A DNA stretch of 64,000 nucleotides, taken from Pseudomonas sp. AN-1 (GTDB taxonomy: Bacteria; Pseudomonadota; Gammaproteobacteria; Pseudomonadales; Pseudomonadaceae). Positions 48,988 through 59,855 of the stretch are shown piece after piece; position 1 is the first letter of the stretch, and every line of letters starts with the position of its first letter. The translations under genes and the position numbers were made by a program. Location of the stretch: the NCBI RefSeq assembly GCF_034057115.1, contig NZ_CP139195.1, positions 2,666,001 to 2,730,000 on the forward strand, in the 5' to 3' direction. The notes beneath the pieces are model-generated. The model worked only from the letters and a program-made list of their open reading frames with translations, was not told where the DNA came from and made no database searches.

Positions 48988-51717
48988 ATGCCGATGCCCG
49001 ACGACCAGCGCCCCGACCCGGACGCTCTGCTGCAACGCCTGCGCGAGGAGGAGGCCGAGGCTCGCCGCGGGCGGCTGAAGATCTTCTTCGGCGCCTCGGC
49101 CGGGGTAGGCAAGACCTACGCGATGCTGGCGGCCGCGCAGGCCGCCCTGGCCCAGGGCACGCCGCTGGTCGTCGGCCTGGTGGAGACCCACGGCCGCGCC
49201 GAGACCGAGGCCCTGGTGCACGGCCTGCCGCGCCTGCCGCTGAAGAAGGTGCACTACCGCGAGCGTATCCTGCAGGAGTTCGACCTCGACGCCGCGCTGG
49301 CCTTCGGTTCCGCGCATCCCGGCGCCCTGCTGCTGGTCGACGAGTTGGCCCACAGCAACGCGCCCGGCTCGCGCCATCCCAAGCGCTGGCAGGACGTCGA
49401 GGAGCTGCTCGCCGCCGGCGTCGACGTGTGGACGACGATGAACGTGCAGCATCTGGAAAGCCTCAACGACATCGTCAGCGGCATCACCGGCATCCGCGTC
49501 TGGGAAACGGTGCCCGACCGCCTGTTCGACGCGGCGGACGAAGTGGTGGTGGTCGACCTGCCGCCCGACGAGCTGCTCGAGCGCCTGAAGGCCGGCAAGG
49601 TCTACCTGCCACCCCAGGCCGAGCGCGCCGCGGCGAACTTCTTCCGCAAGGGCAACCTGCTAGCGCTGCGCGAACTGACCCTGCGCCGCACTGCCGACCG
49701 CATCGACGAGGAGATGCAGGCCTACCGCCGCAACAGCGCCGTGCAGGCGGTGTGGCCCAACCGCGAGGCGCTGCTCGCCTGCGTCGGCCCCGGCGAGCAG
49801 GGTGAGAAGGTGGTGCGCAGCTGCGCCCGCCTGGCCGCCCAGCAGGGCATCGCCTGGCACGCCGTGCACGTGGAGACGCCGGCGCTGCAGCGCCTGCCCG
49901 AGGCGCGCCGCCAGCATCCGCTGCAGGTGCTCAGGCTCGCCGAGGAGCTGGGCGCGAGCACCGCCACCCTGGCCGCCGCCGAGGCCGCCACGGCACTGGT
50001 GAGCTATGCCCGCGAGCACAACCTGGTGCGCCTGGTGGTGGGTCGCCAGGAGCGGCGCTGGCCGTGGCAGCACTCGCTGGCCGACCGCATCGTCGCCCTG
50101 GCCGACGAACTGGACGTGCTGCAGGTCGCCCTGCCGCCGGCAGGACGCGCGCCAGCCGGCACGGCGCGCCGCGAAACCACCTTGCAGGACCAGCCCTGGC
50201 CCGGTTATCTGTTCGCCGTCGTCACCTGCGCCCTCACCGCGCTGCTCGCCACGCCGCTGCTGCCGGTGTTGGAACTGTCCAACATCCTCATGCTGTTCCT
50301 CCTCGCCGTGGTCGGCGTGGCCCTGCGCCACGGCCGCGGCCCGGCGGTGCTGGCCAGCTTCCTCGCCGTCGGCCTGTTCGACTTCTTCTTCGTTCCCCCG
50401 CGCTTCACCTTCGCCGTCAGCGACGTGCAGTATCTGGTGACCTTCGTGGTGATGCTGGTGGTGGCGCTGGTGATCGGCCAGCTGATGGCCGGGCTCAAGG
50501 TGCAGGCCGAAACCTCCAGCGAGCGCGAGCGGCGAGTGCGCGGCCTGTACGAGATGTCGCGCGACCTGTCGGCGGCGCTGCTGGCCGAGCAGGTGGCCGA
50601 TATCGGCGCGCGCTTCCTCGCCACGGAGTTCGGCGCCCGGTCGACGCTGCTGGCGACCGACACCGACGACCAGCTGCATGCCCTGCCCGGCGGCACGGCC
50701 AGCGTGGACATGGGCGTGGCGCGGTGGGCGTTCGATCATGGCGAAGCCGCCGGCCATGGCACCGACACCCTGCCGGCCAGCCCGTGCCTGGTGCTGCCGC
50801 TGAAGGCGCCGATGCGCCTGCGCGGCGTGCTGGCGGTGGAGCCTGGCCAGACCCGCATGCTGGGCCCCGAGCAGCGCCGGCTGCTGGACACCTGCGCCTC
50901 GCTGCTGGCGATCTCCCTGGAGCGCATCCACTACATCGAGGTGGCGCAGAAGAGCATCGTGCAGATCGAGTCGGAGCGCCTGCGCAACTCGCTGCTCGCT
51001 GCCATCTCCCACGACCTGCGTACGCCGCTGACTGCACTGGTCGGGCTCGCCGACACCCTGGAGCTGACCAAACCGCCGCCGAGCGCCCAACAGCGCGAGA
51101 TCGCCGCCGCGATCAGACAGTCCGCGCAGCGCATGCATGCTCTGGTCAACAACCTGCTGGACATGGCCCGCCTGGAGGCCGGCGCCGTGCAGCTGAACCG
51201 CGCCTGGCTGCCGCTGGAGGAAGTGGTGGGCAGCGCCCTGGCCAGCTGCGCGCCGACGCTCGCCGGCCGGCCGTTCACCATCAACCTGGCCGACGACCTG
51301 CCGCTGCTCAGCCTGGATGCGGTACTCATCGAGCGGGTGCTGGTCAACCTGCTGGAGAACGCCGCCAAGTACACCCCCGCCGGCAGCGGCATCGACATCG
51401 GCGCCCGTGCCGAAAGCGATCAGGTGGTGATCCATGTCGACGACCACGGCGCCGGCCTGCCGAAAGGTCGCGAGGAAGCCCTGTTCGAGAAGTTCGTGCG
51501 CGGCAGCAAGGAGACCGCCACCTTCGGGGTGGGGCTCGGCCTGGCCATCTGCCGGGCCATCGTCCGCGCGCATGGCGGCACCATCCGTGGCGAGAACCGC
51601 GAAAGCCATGGCAAGATCGACGGCGCCCGCTTCATCATCACCCTGCCCCGGGGCCGCCCGCCGCAGGATGATGGTACCGAAGCGCTGACACTCCCCATCC
51701 AGGATGCTGCGCCATGA
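48988..51717 (+). CDS. kdpD: Sensor histidine kinase KdpD
   Basis: Senses K+ limitation and osmotic stress and phosphorylates KdpE. The 909 residues include an N-terminal KdpD domain with Walker A FFGASAGVGKTYAM and LLVDELAHSNAPGSRHPKRW, a Usp-like domain, four close membrane helices (about 400-500), a GAF-like region, the HisKA domain with phosphorylated His675 in ISHDLRTPLTALVG, and an ATPase domain (LLENAAKYTPAG, FGVGLGLAICRAIV). ATG 48988 is my choice; an earlier ATG overlaps kdpC and a later one lies two codons downstream. Confidence 0.95.
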   Translation: MPMPDDQRPDPDALLQRLREEEAEARRGRLKIFFGASAGVGKTYAMLAAAQAALAQGTPLVVGLVETHGRAETEALVHGLPRLPLKKVHYRERILQEFDLDAALAFGSAHPGALLLVDELAHSNAPGSRHPKRWQDVEELLAAGVDVWTTMNVQHLESLNDIVSGITGIRVWETVPDRLFDAADEVVVVDLPPDELLERLKAGKVYLPPQAERAAANFFRKGNLLALRELTLRRTADRIDEEMQAYRRNSAVQAVWPNREALLACVGPGEQGEKVVRSCARLAAQQGIAWHAVHVETPALQRLPEARRQHPLQVLRLAEELGASTATLAAAEAATALVSYAREHNLVRLVVGRQERRWPWQHSLADRIVALADELDVLQVALPPAGRAPAGTARRETTLQDQPWPGYLFAVVTCALTALLATPLLPVLELSNILMLFLLAVVGVALRHGRGPAVLASFLAVGLFDFFFVPPRFTFAVSDVQYLVTFVVMLVVALVIGQLMAGLKVQAETSSERERRVRGLYEMSRDLSAALLAEQVADIGARFLATEFGARSTLLATDTDDQLHALPGGTASVDMGVARWAFDHGEAAGHGTDTLPASPCLVLPLKAPMRLRGVLAVEPGQTRMLGPEQRRLLDTCASLLAISLERIHYIEVAQKSIVQIESERLRNSLLAAISHDLRTPLTALVGLADTLELTKPPPSAQQREIAAAIRQSAQRMHALVNNLLDMARLEAGAVQLNRAWLPLEEVVGSALASCAPTLAGRPFTINLADDLPLLSLDAVLIERVLVNLLENAAKYTPAGSGIDIGARAESDQVVIHVDDHGAGLPKGREEALFEKFVRGSKETATFGVGLGLAICRAIVRAHGGTIRGENRESHGKIDGARFIITLPRGRPPQDDGTEALTLPIQDAAP

Positions 51718-52406
51718 GCGAGCTGCCCAGCCCGATTCTGCTCATCGAGGACGAGGCCGAGATCCGCCGCTTCGTTCGTCTGGCCCTCGAAGCCGAGGGC
51801 TACGAAGTCCACGAGGCCGATGGCGTCCGCCGCGGCCTGATCGAGGCCGGCACGCGCCGGCCGGAACTGGTCGTGCTCGACCTCGGCCTGCCGGACGGCG
51901 ACGGCGTCGAGCTGATCCGCGACCTACGCAACTGGTCGGCGGTGCCGGTGATCGTGCTGTCGGCGCGCAGCAGCGAGGCCGACAAGATCGCCGCGCTGGA
52001 TGCCGGCGCGGACGACTTCCTGGTCAAGCCGTTCGGCGCCGGCGAGCTGCTGGCCCGCGTGCGCGCCCAGCTGCGCCGCAAGACCCGGCAGATCGCCGCC
52101 GACGATGCGGAAATCCGCTTCGGCGCTGTCTGCGTGGATCTGGCGCGCCGGGTCGTCGAACGCGAGGGCCAGCGGGTCCACCTGACCCCGCTGGAGTACC
52201 GCCTGCTGACCGTGCTGCTCGGCCAGCCCGACCGGGTCATGACCTACCAGACGTTGCTCAAGGCGGTGTGGGGACCGGGGCATGCCGAGGACCAGCACTA
52301 CGTGCGGGTGCACATGAACAATTTGCGCAAGAAGCTGGAAGCGGTGCCCTCGCAACCCCGCCACCTGCTCACCGAGACCGGCGTCGGCTACCGCTTCGTG
52401 GTCTGA
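51714..52406 (+). CDS. kdpE: Response regulator KdpE
   Basis: OmpR/PhoB-type activator of the kdp operon. The 230 residues have a receiver domain (ILLIEDEAEIRRFVRLALEA; phospho-acceptor Asp56 in LVVLDLGLPDGDG; conserved Lys in DDFLVKPFG) and a winged-helix domain (RVHLTPLEYRLLTVLLGQP, YVRVHMNNLRKKLE, TGVGYRFVV). The start overlaps the kdpD stop (ATGA). Confidence 0.96.
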   Translation: MSELPSPILLIEDEAEIRRFVRLALEAEGYEVHEADGVRRGLIEAGTRRPELVVLDLGLPDGDGVELIRDLRNWSAVPVIVLSARSSEADKIAALDAGADDFLVKPFGAGELLARVRAQLRRKTRQIAADDAEIRFGAVCVDLARRVVEREGQRVHLTPLEYRLLTVLLGQPDRVMTYQTLLKAVWGPGHAEDQHYVRVHMNNLRKKLEAVPSQPRHLLTETGVGYRFVV

Positions 52407-52412
52407 AGGCAG

Positions 52413-52429
52413 GCCCGGCGCGGCCGGGC
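52413..52429. terminator. GC hairpin between convergent kdpE and creA
   Basis: GCCCGGC-GCG-GCCGGGC, 7-bp stem in the 30-bp gap. No T-run, so a weak terminator candidate. Confidence 0.35.
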
Positions 52430-52436
52430 GCCCGCC

Positions 52437-52916
52437 TCAGTCGGCCGCCTTCGGCCAGGGCAGGATCGGGATGGCGGTGACCGAGTTCTGCGGGCTGCCC
52501 TCGATGACCCGGTCGCTGTAGACCATGTACACCAGCGTGTTGCGCTTCGCGTCGAAGAAGCGCACCACCTGCATGGTCTTGAACACCAGCGAGGTGCGTT
52601 CCTGGAACACCTCCTCGCCCTCCTCCAGCTTCTCCCGGAAGCGGATCGGCCCGACCTGGCGGCAGGCGATCGACGCCTCGGCGCGGTCCTCGGCCAGGCC
52701 CAGGCCGCCCTTGATGCCGCCGGTCTTGGCCCGCGACAGGTAGCAGGTCACCCCTTCCACCTTGGGATCGTCGAACGCCTCGATCACGATCTTGTGGTTG
52801 GGGCCGAGCAGCTTGAACACCGTCGACACTTCGCCGATGGTCTCGGCCTGCGCGCCAGCGGCGAGCAGCGCCAGGGCGGCGGCCAGCGGCCTGAGCAGCT
52901 TGCTAGCGGTCATCAT
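52437..52916 (-). CDS. creA: CreA family periplasmic protein
   Basis: Conserved exported protein of unknown function, named after the E. coli creABCD locus. It is 159 residues from ATG 52914-52916, with GAGGA upstream and a second ATG directly after. A signal peptide ([18 protein letters not shown], cleavage before ETIGEV) leads into the mature domain with [39 protein letters not shown] and [19 protein letters not shown]. It begins 5 bp after the proB stop, so it is co-transcribed. Confidence 0.93.
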   Translation of the reverse strand: MMTASKLLRPLAAALALLAAGAQAETIGEVSTVFKLLGPNHKIVIEAFDDPKVEGVTCYLSRAKTGGIKGGLGLAEDRAEASIACRQVGPIRFREKLEEGEEVFQERTSLVFKTMQVVRFFDAKRNTLVYMVYSDRVIEGSPQNSVTAIPILPWPKAAD

Positions 52917-52921
52917 CGTCC

Positions 52922-54040
52922 TCACACCAGTACCAGGTTGTCGCGGTGCACCAGCTCCGGCTCGTCGATGTAGCCGAGCACCTGCTCGATGGCTTCGGTG
53001 CCCAGGCCGGCGATGCGCTGGGCATCGCTGGCGCTGTAGTTGACCAGTCCGCGGGCCACTTCGCGGCCGTCCGGACCGAGGCAGGCGACCATCTCGCCGC
53101 GGCGGAAGTTGCCCTCCACCGCGGTGACGCCCACCGGCAGCAGGCTCTTGCGCTGCTCGACCAGCGCGCGCACCGCGCCGGCGTCGAGGGTCAGGGCGCC
53201 GCGCATCTGCAGGTGGCCGGCCAGCCACTGCTTGCGCGCGGCATGGCGGCCGCGCTCGGGGGTCAGCAGGGTGCCGAGGCGCTCGCCGCCCTTGAGGCGG
53301 TCGAGCACGCGCTCGATGCGCCCGCCGACGATGATGCTGTTGGCCCCGGAACGCGCCGCCAGGCGCGCGGCGCGCAGCTTGGTCTGCATGCCGCCGCGGC
53401 CGAGGGCACCGCCGGTGCCACCGGCCACCGCGTCGAGGCTGGGGTCGTCGGCGCGCGCCTCGTAGATCAGCTGGGCGTCGGGGTTGTGGCGCGGGTCGGC
53501 GTCGAACATGCCGTCGCGGTCGGTGAGGATCACCAGCAGGTCGGCCTCGACCAGGTTGGCGACCAGCGCGGCCAGGGTGTCGTTGTCGCCGAAGCGGATC
53601 TCGTCGGTGACCACGGTGTCGTTCTCGTTGATCACCGGGATCACGCCGAGGTCGACCAGGGTGCGCAGGGTGCTGCGCGCGTTGAGGTAGCGCTTGCGGT
53701 CGGAGAGGTCGTCGTGGGTCAGCAGCACCTGGGCGGTCTGCAGGCCGTGCTCGGCGAAGCTGGATTCCCAGGCCTGCACCAGGCCCATCTGGCCCACCGC
53801 GGCGGCGGCCTGCAGCTCGTGGATGGTGCTCGGTCGGGCATTCCAGCCCAGCCGGCTCATCCCCGCCGCCACGGCGCCGGAGGACACCAGCACCAGCTCC
53901 ACGCCGGCGCGGCGCAGCGCCACCATCTGCTCGACCCACACCGCCATGGCGCCGCGGTCGAGGCCGCGGCCGTCGGCGGTCAGCAGCGCACTGCCGATCT
54001 TCACCACCCAGCGGCGGGCCTTGCTCACCTTCTCACGCAT
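52922..54040 (-). CDS. proB: Glutamate 5-kinase
   Basis: First step of proline synthesis, feedback-inhibited by proline. ATG 54038-54040 ([20 protein letters not shown]) gives 372 residues; a TTG three codons upstream is possible. Seen: the amino-acid kinase domain with [53 protein letters not shown] and [13 protein letters not shown], and a C-terminal PUA domain (about 280-365; GMS-like [20 protein letters not shown]). Confidence 0.96.
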   Translation of the reverse strand: MREKVSKARRWVVKIGSALLTADGRGLDRGAMAVWVEQMVALRRAGVELVLVSSGAVAAGMSRLGWNARPSTIHELQAAAAVGQMGLVQAWESSFAEHGLQTAQVLLTHDDLSDRKRYLNARSTLRTLVDLGVIPVINENDTVVTDEIRFGDNDTLAALVANLVEADLLVILTDRDGMFDADPRHNPDAQLIYEARADDPSLDAVAGGTGGALGRGGMQTKLRAARLAARSGANSIIVGGRIERVLDRLKGGERLGTLLTPERGRHAARKQWLAGHLQMRGALTLDAGAVRALVEQRKSLLPVGVTAVEGNFRRGEMVACLGPDGREVARGLVNYSASDAQRIAGLGTEAIEQVLGYIDEPELVHRDNLVLV

Positions 54041-54098
54041 GTTCTGCAACCTTGCAATTCAGCTTGAGCGGAGCCGCAGGCGGCCCCGCGTCGGTCAT

Positions 54099-54140
54099 GC
54101 GATCCCGGCGCCCGGGCGGCTGCGCCGGGCCGGGGATCGC
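54099..54140. repeat. Long GC-rich hairpin between obgE and proB
   Basis: GCGATCCCGGCGCCCGGG (54099-54116) pairs imperfectly with CCGGGCCGGGGATCGC (54125-54140). No T-run follows in either direction. It could attenuate obgE-proB read-through or be a REP-like element; no second copy is seen in the window. Confidence 0.5.
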
Positions 54141-54149
54141 GACAGGCTC

Positions 54150-55466
<1,317 letters not shown>

Positions 55467-55724
55467 TCAGTTGGTCACGATGCTCACGTATTTGCGACCG
55501 AAGGCACCCTTGGTCTCGAACTTCACCACGCCGTTCACCTTGGCGAACAGGGTGTGGTCCTTGCCCATGCCGACGCCGACGCCGGCGTGGAACTTGGTGC
55601 CGCGCTGACGCACGAGGATGTTGCCGGCAACGACGGCCTGGCTGCCGTACATCTTCACGCCAAGGCGTTTACTTTCGGAATCGCGGCCGTTACGGGTAGA
55701 ACCGCCAGCTTTTTTGTGTGCCAT
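55467..55724 (-). CDS. rpmA: 50S ribosomal protein L27
   Basis: Ribosomal protein reaching the peptidyl-transferase centre with its N-terminal arm. The 85 residues begin [20 protein letters not shown] and include [20 protein letters not shown] and [20 protein letters not shown]. No N-terminal processing extension is present. It follows rplU by 28 bp. Confidence 0.98.
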   Translation of the reverse strand: MAHKKAGGSTRNGRDSESKRLGVKMYGSQAVVAGNILVRQRGTKFHAGVGVGMGKDHTLFAKVNGVVKFETKGAFGRKYVSIVTN

Positions 55725-55752
55725 GAGTCAATACTCCGGAAAAAGAGGGGGA

Positions 55753-56064
55753 TCAGGCCTGGATGCCGGTGATCTTGATTTCGGTGAACCACTGACGGTG
55801 GCCCTGACGCTTCATGTGGTGCTTGCGGCGACGGAACTTGATGATGCGCACCTTGTCGTGACGGCCCTGGGCGATCACTTCGGCGGTCACCTTGGCGCCT
55901 TCGACGACCGGAGCACCGATCTTGACGTCGTCACCGTTGCCGACCAGCAGGACCTGTTCGAAAGCCACGCTTTCGCCGGTCGCCACGTCGAGCTTTTCGA
56001 TCTTGAGGAATTCGCCTTCAGCGACCTTGTATTGCTTGCCGCCGGTAACAATTACTGCGTACAT
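55753..56064 (-). CDS. rplU: 50S ribosomal protein L21
   Basis: Primary 23S rRNA-binding protein. The 103 residues begin [20 protein letters not shown] and end with the RNA-binding strand [20 protein letters not shown] then EIKITGIQA. First gene of rplU-rpmA, with a clear promoter at 56197-56225. Confidence 0.98.
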   Translation of the reverse strand: MYAVIVTGGKQYKVAEGEFLKIEKLDVATGESVAFEQVLLVGNGDDVKIGAPVVEGAKVTAEVIAQGRHDKVRIIKFRRRKHHMKRQGHRQWFTEIKITGIQA

Positions 56065-56196
56065 GGGATGTCTCCGTTAGACCTGCTCACCTGGCGCTTT
56101 GGTGGAGGAGTTATTGGCCAGCATGGCTGCATGGCGCCGGAAGGGTCGCCACTGCATTGCGTAAGGCAGGGAATGCCAGGGATGTTCGGGCCGGCG

Positions 56197-56225
56197 ATTG
56201 TACGCAAGGCCGCGCGGCCTGGCAA
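56197..56225 (-). promoter_or_regulatory. Sigma-70 promoter of rplU-rpmA
   Basis: Minus-strand TTGCCA (56220-56225), exactly 17 nt, TACAAT (56197-56202). Five of six positions match in both hexamers. It leaves a long 5' leader of about 125 nt before the rplU ATG, which could hold autoregulatory structure. Confidence 0.75.
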
Positions 56226-56243
56226 GTGCGCCTCCGGCTCGCC

Positions 56244-56272
56244 TTGACAGTGCCGGACCCGACACCTAGCAT
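56244..56272 (+). promoter_or_regulatory. Sigma-70 promoter of ispB
   Basis: TTGACA (56244-56249), 17 nt, TAGCAT (56267-56272), 33 bp before the ispB ATG. AAGAGGAG follows as ribosome-binding site. The promoter is back to back with that of rplU. Confidence 0.75.
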
Positions 56273-56304
56273 GCCGCGCAATTAAAGAGGAGCCCTGTCA
56301 GCCG

Positions 56305-57273
56305 ATGCAACCCCAGGCCTTTTACCGCGTGGTGGCGGACGATTTCACCGCCGTCGACGGCATCATCCGTCGCCAGCTCGCCTCGCGCGTGCCGCTGGTG
56401 GAGAAGATCGGCGACTACATCACCTCCGCCGGCGGCAAGCGCCTGCGTCCGCTGCTGGTGCTGCTGGCCGGCAACGCCCTCGGCGCCCGCGGCGAGCGCC
56501 TCGAGCTGCTGGCCGCCACCATCGAGTTCCTGCACACCGCCACCCTGCTGCACGACGACGTGGTCGACAAGTCCGGCATGCGCCGCGGCCGCTCCACCGC
56601 CAACGCGCTGTGGGGCAACGCGCCCAGCGTGCTGGTCGGCGATTTCCTCTACGCGCGCTCCTTCGAGATGCTGGTCGAGCTCGGCGAGCTGCCGGTGATG
56701 CAGGTGCTGGCCAACGCCACCCGGGTGATCGCCGAGGGCGAGGTGCTGCAGCTGTCGAAGATCCGCGACGCCAGCACCACCGAGGAGATCTACATGGAGG
56801 TCATCCGCGGCAAGACCGCGATGCTGTTCGAGGCCTCCACCCACAGCGCCGCGCTGCTGGCCGGCGCCAGCGCCGCGCAGGTCGATGCGCTGCGCACCTT
56901 CGGTGACGCCCTCGGCGTCGCCTTCCAACTGGTCGACGACCTGCTCGACTACCGCGGCGACGCCGCCACCCTGGGCAAGAACGTCGGCGACGATCTGGCC
57001 GAGGGCAAGCCGACCCTGCCGCTGATCCACACCATGCGCGCAGGCAGTCCCGAGCAGGCCGCGCTGGTGCGCAAGGCCATCCAGCAGGGCGGCATCGAAG
57101 ACCTGGAAAGCATCCGCGCCGCCGTGGAAGCCGCCGGCGCCCTCGACTACACCGCGCAGAAGGCCCGCGACTACGCAGCCCGGGCCATCGCCAGCCTCGA
57201 CGTGCTGCCGGCCAGCGAGTACCGCGACGCCCTGGTGGAGCTGACCGAATTCGCCGTCGCGCGCACCCACTGA
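56305..57273 (+). CDS. ispB: All-trans polyprenyl diphosphate synthase (quinone side chain)
   Basis: Makes the long isoprenoid tail of ubiquinone (octaprenyl in E. coli, nonaprenyl in Pseudomonas; chain length cannot be told here). The 322 residues carry both aspartate-rich motifs, LLHDDVVDKSGMRRG and FQLVDDLLDYRGD, plus GGKRLRPLLVLLAGNALG and KTAMLFEASTHSAALLAG. Divergent from rplU as in E. coli and Pseudomonas, followed by a terminator. Confidence 0.96.
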   Translation: MQPQAFYRVVADDFTAVDGIIRRQLASRVPLVEKIGDYITSAGGKRLRPLLVLLAGNALGARGERLELLAATIEFLHTATLLHDDVVDKSGMRRGRSTANALWGNAPSVLVGDFLYARSFEMLVELGELPVMQVLANATRVIAEGEVLQLSKIRDASTTEEIYMEVIRGKTAMLFEASTHSAALLAGASAAQVDALRTFGDALGVAFQLVDDLLDYRGDAATLGKNVGDDLAEGKPTLPLIHTMRAGSPEQAALVRKAIQQGGIEDLESIRAAVEAAGALDYTAQKARDYAARAIASLDVLPASEYRDALVELTEFAVARTH

Positions 57274-57291
57274 GCTTCCCGCACACGACAG

Positions 57292-57325
57292 AACGCCCGT
57301 CCGGCCTGGCCGCGACGGGCGTTTT
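57292..57325 (+). terminator. Terminator of ispB
   Basis: AACGCCCGTC ... GACGGGCGTT, 10-bp stem with a 12-nt loop followed by TTTT. Confidence 0.85.
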
Positions 57326-57352
57326 CGCTTTCCCAGCTAGGCGCGGGAAGCT

Positions 57353-57474
57353 CACGATCTCGCGAGCTAGAGCCAGGCAAGGCGCGAGCGGCTGAGGACG
57401 CGGAGTTTACGAGTTGTAAATGAGCAGTCCGAAGCCGATCGCAACGCAGCATGGCCGACGCGCAGCAGATCGTG
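57353..57474. repeat. Dispersed-repeat-like element with inverted ends
   Basis: A 122-bp non-coding stretch between the ispB terminator and fklB, bounded by CACGATCT (57353-57360) and its exact inverse AGATCGTG (57467-57474). Its middle holds a dyad TTTAC-GAGTT-GTAAA (57406-57420 area). The sequence around GGCAAGGCGCGAGCGGCTGA and GACGCGCAGCAGATCGTGAA resembles a repeat I recall between genes in several Pseudomonas genomes. No second copy is present in this window, and no transposase is nearby. Confidence 0.55.
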
Positions 57475-57481
57475 AACGACC

Positions 57482-58099
57482 TTACAGGATGTCCAGCAGC
57501 TCGACGTCGAACACCAGCACGCTGTGCGGCGGGATGCTGCCGACCGCCTGGGCGCCGTAGGCCAGTTCGCTCGGCACGTGCAGGCGCCACTTGCTGCCGG
57601 CGTTCATCAGCTGCAGGGCCTCAACCCAGCCCGGGATCACGCCGCCGACCGGGAATTCCGCCGGCTGGCCGCGCTCGTAGGAGCTGTCGAACACGGTGCC
57701 GTCGATCAGGGTGCCGTGGTAGTGGGTGCGCACGTGATCGTCGGCGCTCGGCTTGGCGCCCTCGCCCTGCACCAGCACCTCGAACTGCAGGCCGGAGGCC
57801 AGCACGGTGACGCCCTCGCGCTTGGCGTTCTCGGCCAGGTAGTCGCGACCGGCGGCGGCGGCAGCCTCGGCCTTGGCCGCCTGCTCGGCCTGCATGCGCT
57901 CGCGGATCACCTGGAAGCTGGCGGTCAGCGCGTCGTTGGCCACGCGGCTGTCGGCGCCGCTGAAGGCGTCGGCCAGGCCGGCGAGGATGGCGTCCAGGCT
58001 GACGCCGGGCGGCGGGTTGTCGCGCAGCTGGCCGCCGAGCTGACGGCCGATGCCGTAGCTGACCCGGGCTTCGTCGGTGGAAAGGTCGAGTTGGGACAT
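57482..58099 (-). CDS. fklB: FKBP-type peptidyl-prolyl isomerase (FklB-like)
   Basis: Catalyses proline cis-trans isomerisation in folding. ATG 58097-58099 (MSQLDLSTDEARVSYGIGRQ) gives 205 residues. The N-terminal helical dimerisation domain (DAILAGLADAFSG ... SFQVIRERMQAEQAAKAE) precedes the FKBP domain: VRTHYHGTLIDGTVFDSSYE, EFPVGGVIPGWVEALQLM, WRLHVPSELAYG and HSVLVFDVELLDIL. No signal peptide, so probably cytoplasmic like E. coli FklB. Confidence 0.93.
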   Translation of the reverse strand: MSQLDLSTDEARVSYGIGRQLGGQLRDNPPPGVSLDAILAGLADAFSGADSRVANDALTASFQVIRERMQAEQAAKAEAAAAAGRDYLAENAKREGVTVLASGLQFEVLVQGEGAKPSADDHVRTHYHGTLIDGTVFDSSYERGQPAEFPVGGVIPGWVEALQLMNAGSKWRLHVPSELAYGAQAVGSIPPHSVLVFDVELLDIL

Positions 58100-58179
58100 G
58101 GGAACTCCACGCAAGGGGTGAAAAGGCCGGGCAGACTAGCACAGACGCCCGGCGCCCGGGCAGCGCAGGCTGGCGCCGG

Positions 58180-58323
58180 CTACCCCGTCCTGCCGCGCCC
58201 GCGCCGGCAGCGCTCCGAGCAGTAGCGCACCTCGTCCCAGTAGCGCGCCCACTTCCTGCGCCAGGCGAACGGCAGGCCGCACACCGCGCAGACCTTCACC
58301 GGCAGATCGGCCTTCTTCCTCAC
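58180..58323 (-). CDS. DUF2256 zinc-ribbon-like small protein
   Basis: A 47-residue protein starting at GTG 58321-58323, which overlaps the photolyase stop (the GTGA arrangement), so it is translationally coupled. Four cysteines in [14 protein letters not shown] and [16 protein letters not shown] suggest a small zinc knuckle. DUF2256 proteins are often encoded next to cryptochrome/photolyase genes, but their role is unknown; helping assembly or DNA targeting of the photolyase is a guess. Confidence 0.88.
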   Translation of the reverse strand: MRKKADLPVKVCAVCGLPFAWRRKWARYWDEVRYCSERCRRGRGRTG

Positions 58324-59855
58324 AGCGCCTCCCCGCCATCCAGCCGCGCCAGCAGCGCCTCGCCGCGCTGCCACAGTGCCTGGCGCCTGGCTTCGTCCAT
58401 GCGCGCCAGGTTCCGGTAGACCATGCCCATCCGTGGATTGCCCTCCAGCCGGTCGCGGTGGCGGATCAGGAAGTGCCAGTACAGCGCGTTGAACGGGCAG
58501 GCGTCGTCCGTGGTGCTTTCGCTCACCTTGTAGGCGCAGCCCTGGCAGTAGTCGGACATGCGCCTGATGTACTGGCCGCTGGCGCAGTAGGGCTTGGAAC
58601 CCAGGTAGCCGCCGTCGGCGTGCAGCACCATGCCCAGCACGTTGGGCAGCTCCACCCAGTCGAAGGCATCCATGTACACCGCCAGGTACCAGCCGCACAG
58701 CGCCGGCGGCGCGATGCCGGCGAGCAGGGCGAAGTTGCCGGTGACCATCAGCCGCTGGATATGGTGGGCGTAGGCGTGCTCGAGGGTCTGGCCGATCACC
58801 TGGCGCAGGCAGTTCATCCGCGTCTGCCCGCTCCAGTAGAACTCCGGCAGCGCCCGCGTGCTGGCGAAGGCGTTGCGCTGCGCGTAGTCCGGCATCTGCA
58901 GCCAGTAGATGCCGCGCACGTACTCGCGCCAGCCGATCAGCTGGCGGATGAAGCCCTCGGCGGCGTTCAGCGCCACCCGCCCCTGCCGGTAGGCCGTTTC
59001 CACGTCGGCGCACAGCCGGCGCACGTCGAGCAGGCCGACGTTGAGCGCGGCGCCGATCCTGGCATGGAACAGAAATGGCTCGCCCTCGGCCATGGCGTCC
59101 TGGTAGTCGCCGAAGGCGGCCAGGCCGAAATCGAGGAAATGCGCCCAGAGCTGCTCGGCCTCGGCGTGGGTCACCGGATAGTCGAAGCCGTCGAGGCGTC
59201 CGTAGTGGTGGGCGAAGCGTTCGGCCACCAGCGCCAGCACCTCGCGGCTGATGGCGTCCGGCGCGCAGCGCAGCGGCAGGGGGCCGCGCAGGCCGCGGGG
59301 CAGCGCCTTGCGGTTGTCGGCGTCGAAGTTCCAGGCGCCGCCCTCGGGCGTGCCGTCCGGGTGCAGCAGCAGGCCGGTCCGCTTGCGCATCTCGCGATAG
59401 AAGAACTCCATGCGCAGCTGCTTCTTGCCCTGCGCCCAGCGGGCGAACTCGGCGCGCGCGCAAAGAAAGCGGGTGTCGGCATGCCAGACGATCGGCAGGC
59501 CGCTGGCCTTGAGCGCCTGCTCGACCCGCCAGTCGCCGGCCTCGGTGACGTGGATGCTCTCGGGCCGGTGCCGGGCCGCAAAGCGCGCCAGCTCGCCGAC
59601 CAGCGAGCCGCTGTTGGCCGGGTCGTCGAGGGTCACGTAGTCCACCGCCACGCCGCGCTCGAGCAGGCCTTCCGCGAAGTGGCGCATGGCGCTGAACAGG
59701 AAGGCGATCTTCTGCGGATGGTGCGGCACGTGGCCGGCTTCCTCGGCCACCTCGGCGAGCAGTACGCGGTCGCGCGCCGGATCGAGGCCGTCCAGCGCAG
59801 CCAGGTCGAAGGACAGCTGGTCGCCGAGGACCAGGCGCAGGGCGGCGATGCTCAC
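58320..59855 (-). CDS. Iron-sulfur (6-4) photolyase / FeS-BCP family
   Basis: Light-driven repair of UV lesions, (6-4) photoproducts in the characterised Agrobacterium PhrB. The 511 residues start at GTG 59853-59855 ([14 protein letters not shown]). The four 4Fe-4S ligands are Cys349 ([10 protein letters not shown]), Cys437 and Cys440 ([11 protein letters not shown]) and Cys453 (DDACPFNAL), one off the PhrB numbering I remember. The active-site region [20 protein letters not shown] is intact. It reads out of a 22-codon ORF and into the DUF2256 gene, so all three are coupled. Confidence 0.93.
   Translation of the reverse strand: MSIAALRLVLGDQLSFDLAALDGLDPARDRVLLAEVAEEAGHVPHHPQKIAFLFSAMRHFAEGLLERGVAVDYVTLDDPANSGSLVGELARFAARHRPESIHVTEAGDWRVEQALKASGLPIVWHADTRFLCARAEFARWAQGKKQLRMEFFYREMRKRTGLLLHPDGTPEGGAWNFDADNRKALPRGLRGPLPLRCAPDAISREVLALVAERFAHHYGRLDGFDYPVTHAEAEQLWAHFLDFGLAAFGDYQDAMAEGEPFLFHARIGAALNVGLLDVRRLCADVETAYRQGRVALNAAEGFIRQLIGWREYVRGIYWLQMPDYAQRNAFASTRALPEFYWSGQTRMNCLRQVIGQTLEHAYAHHIQRLMVTGNFALLAGIAPPALCGWYLAVYMDAFDWVELPNVLGMVLHADGGYLGSKPYCASGQYIRRMSDYCQGCAYKVSESTTDDACPFNALYWHFLIRHRDRLEGNPRMGMVYRNLARMDEARRQALWQRGEALLARLDGGEAL

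Noticed and set aside
58136-58179. Extension or extra gene downstream of the DUF2256 gene
   Set aside because: Only a short GC-rich space to fklB; no frame with start signals.
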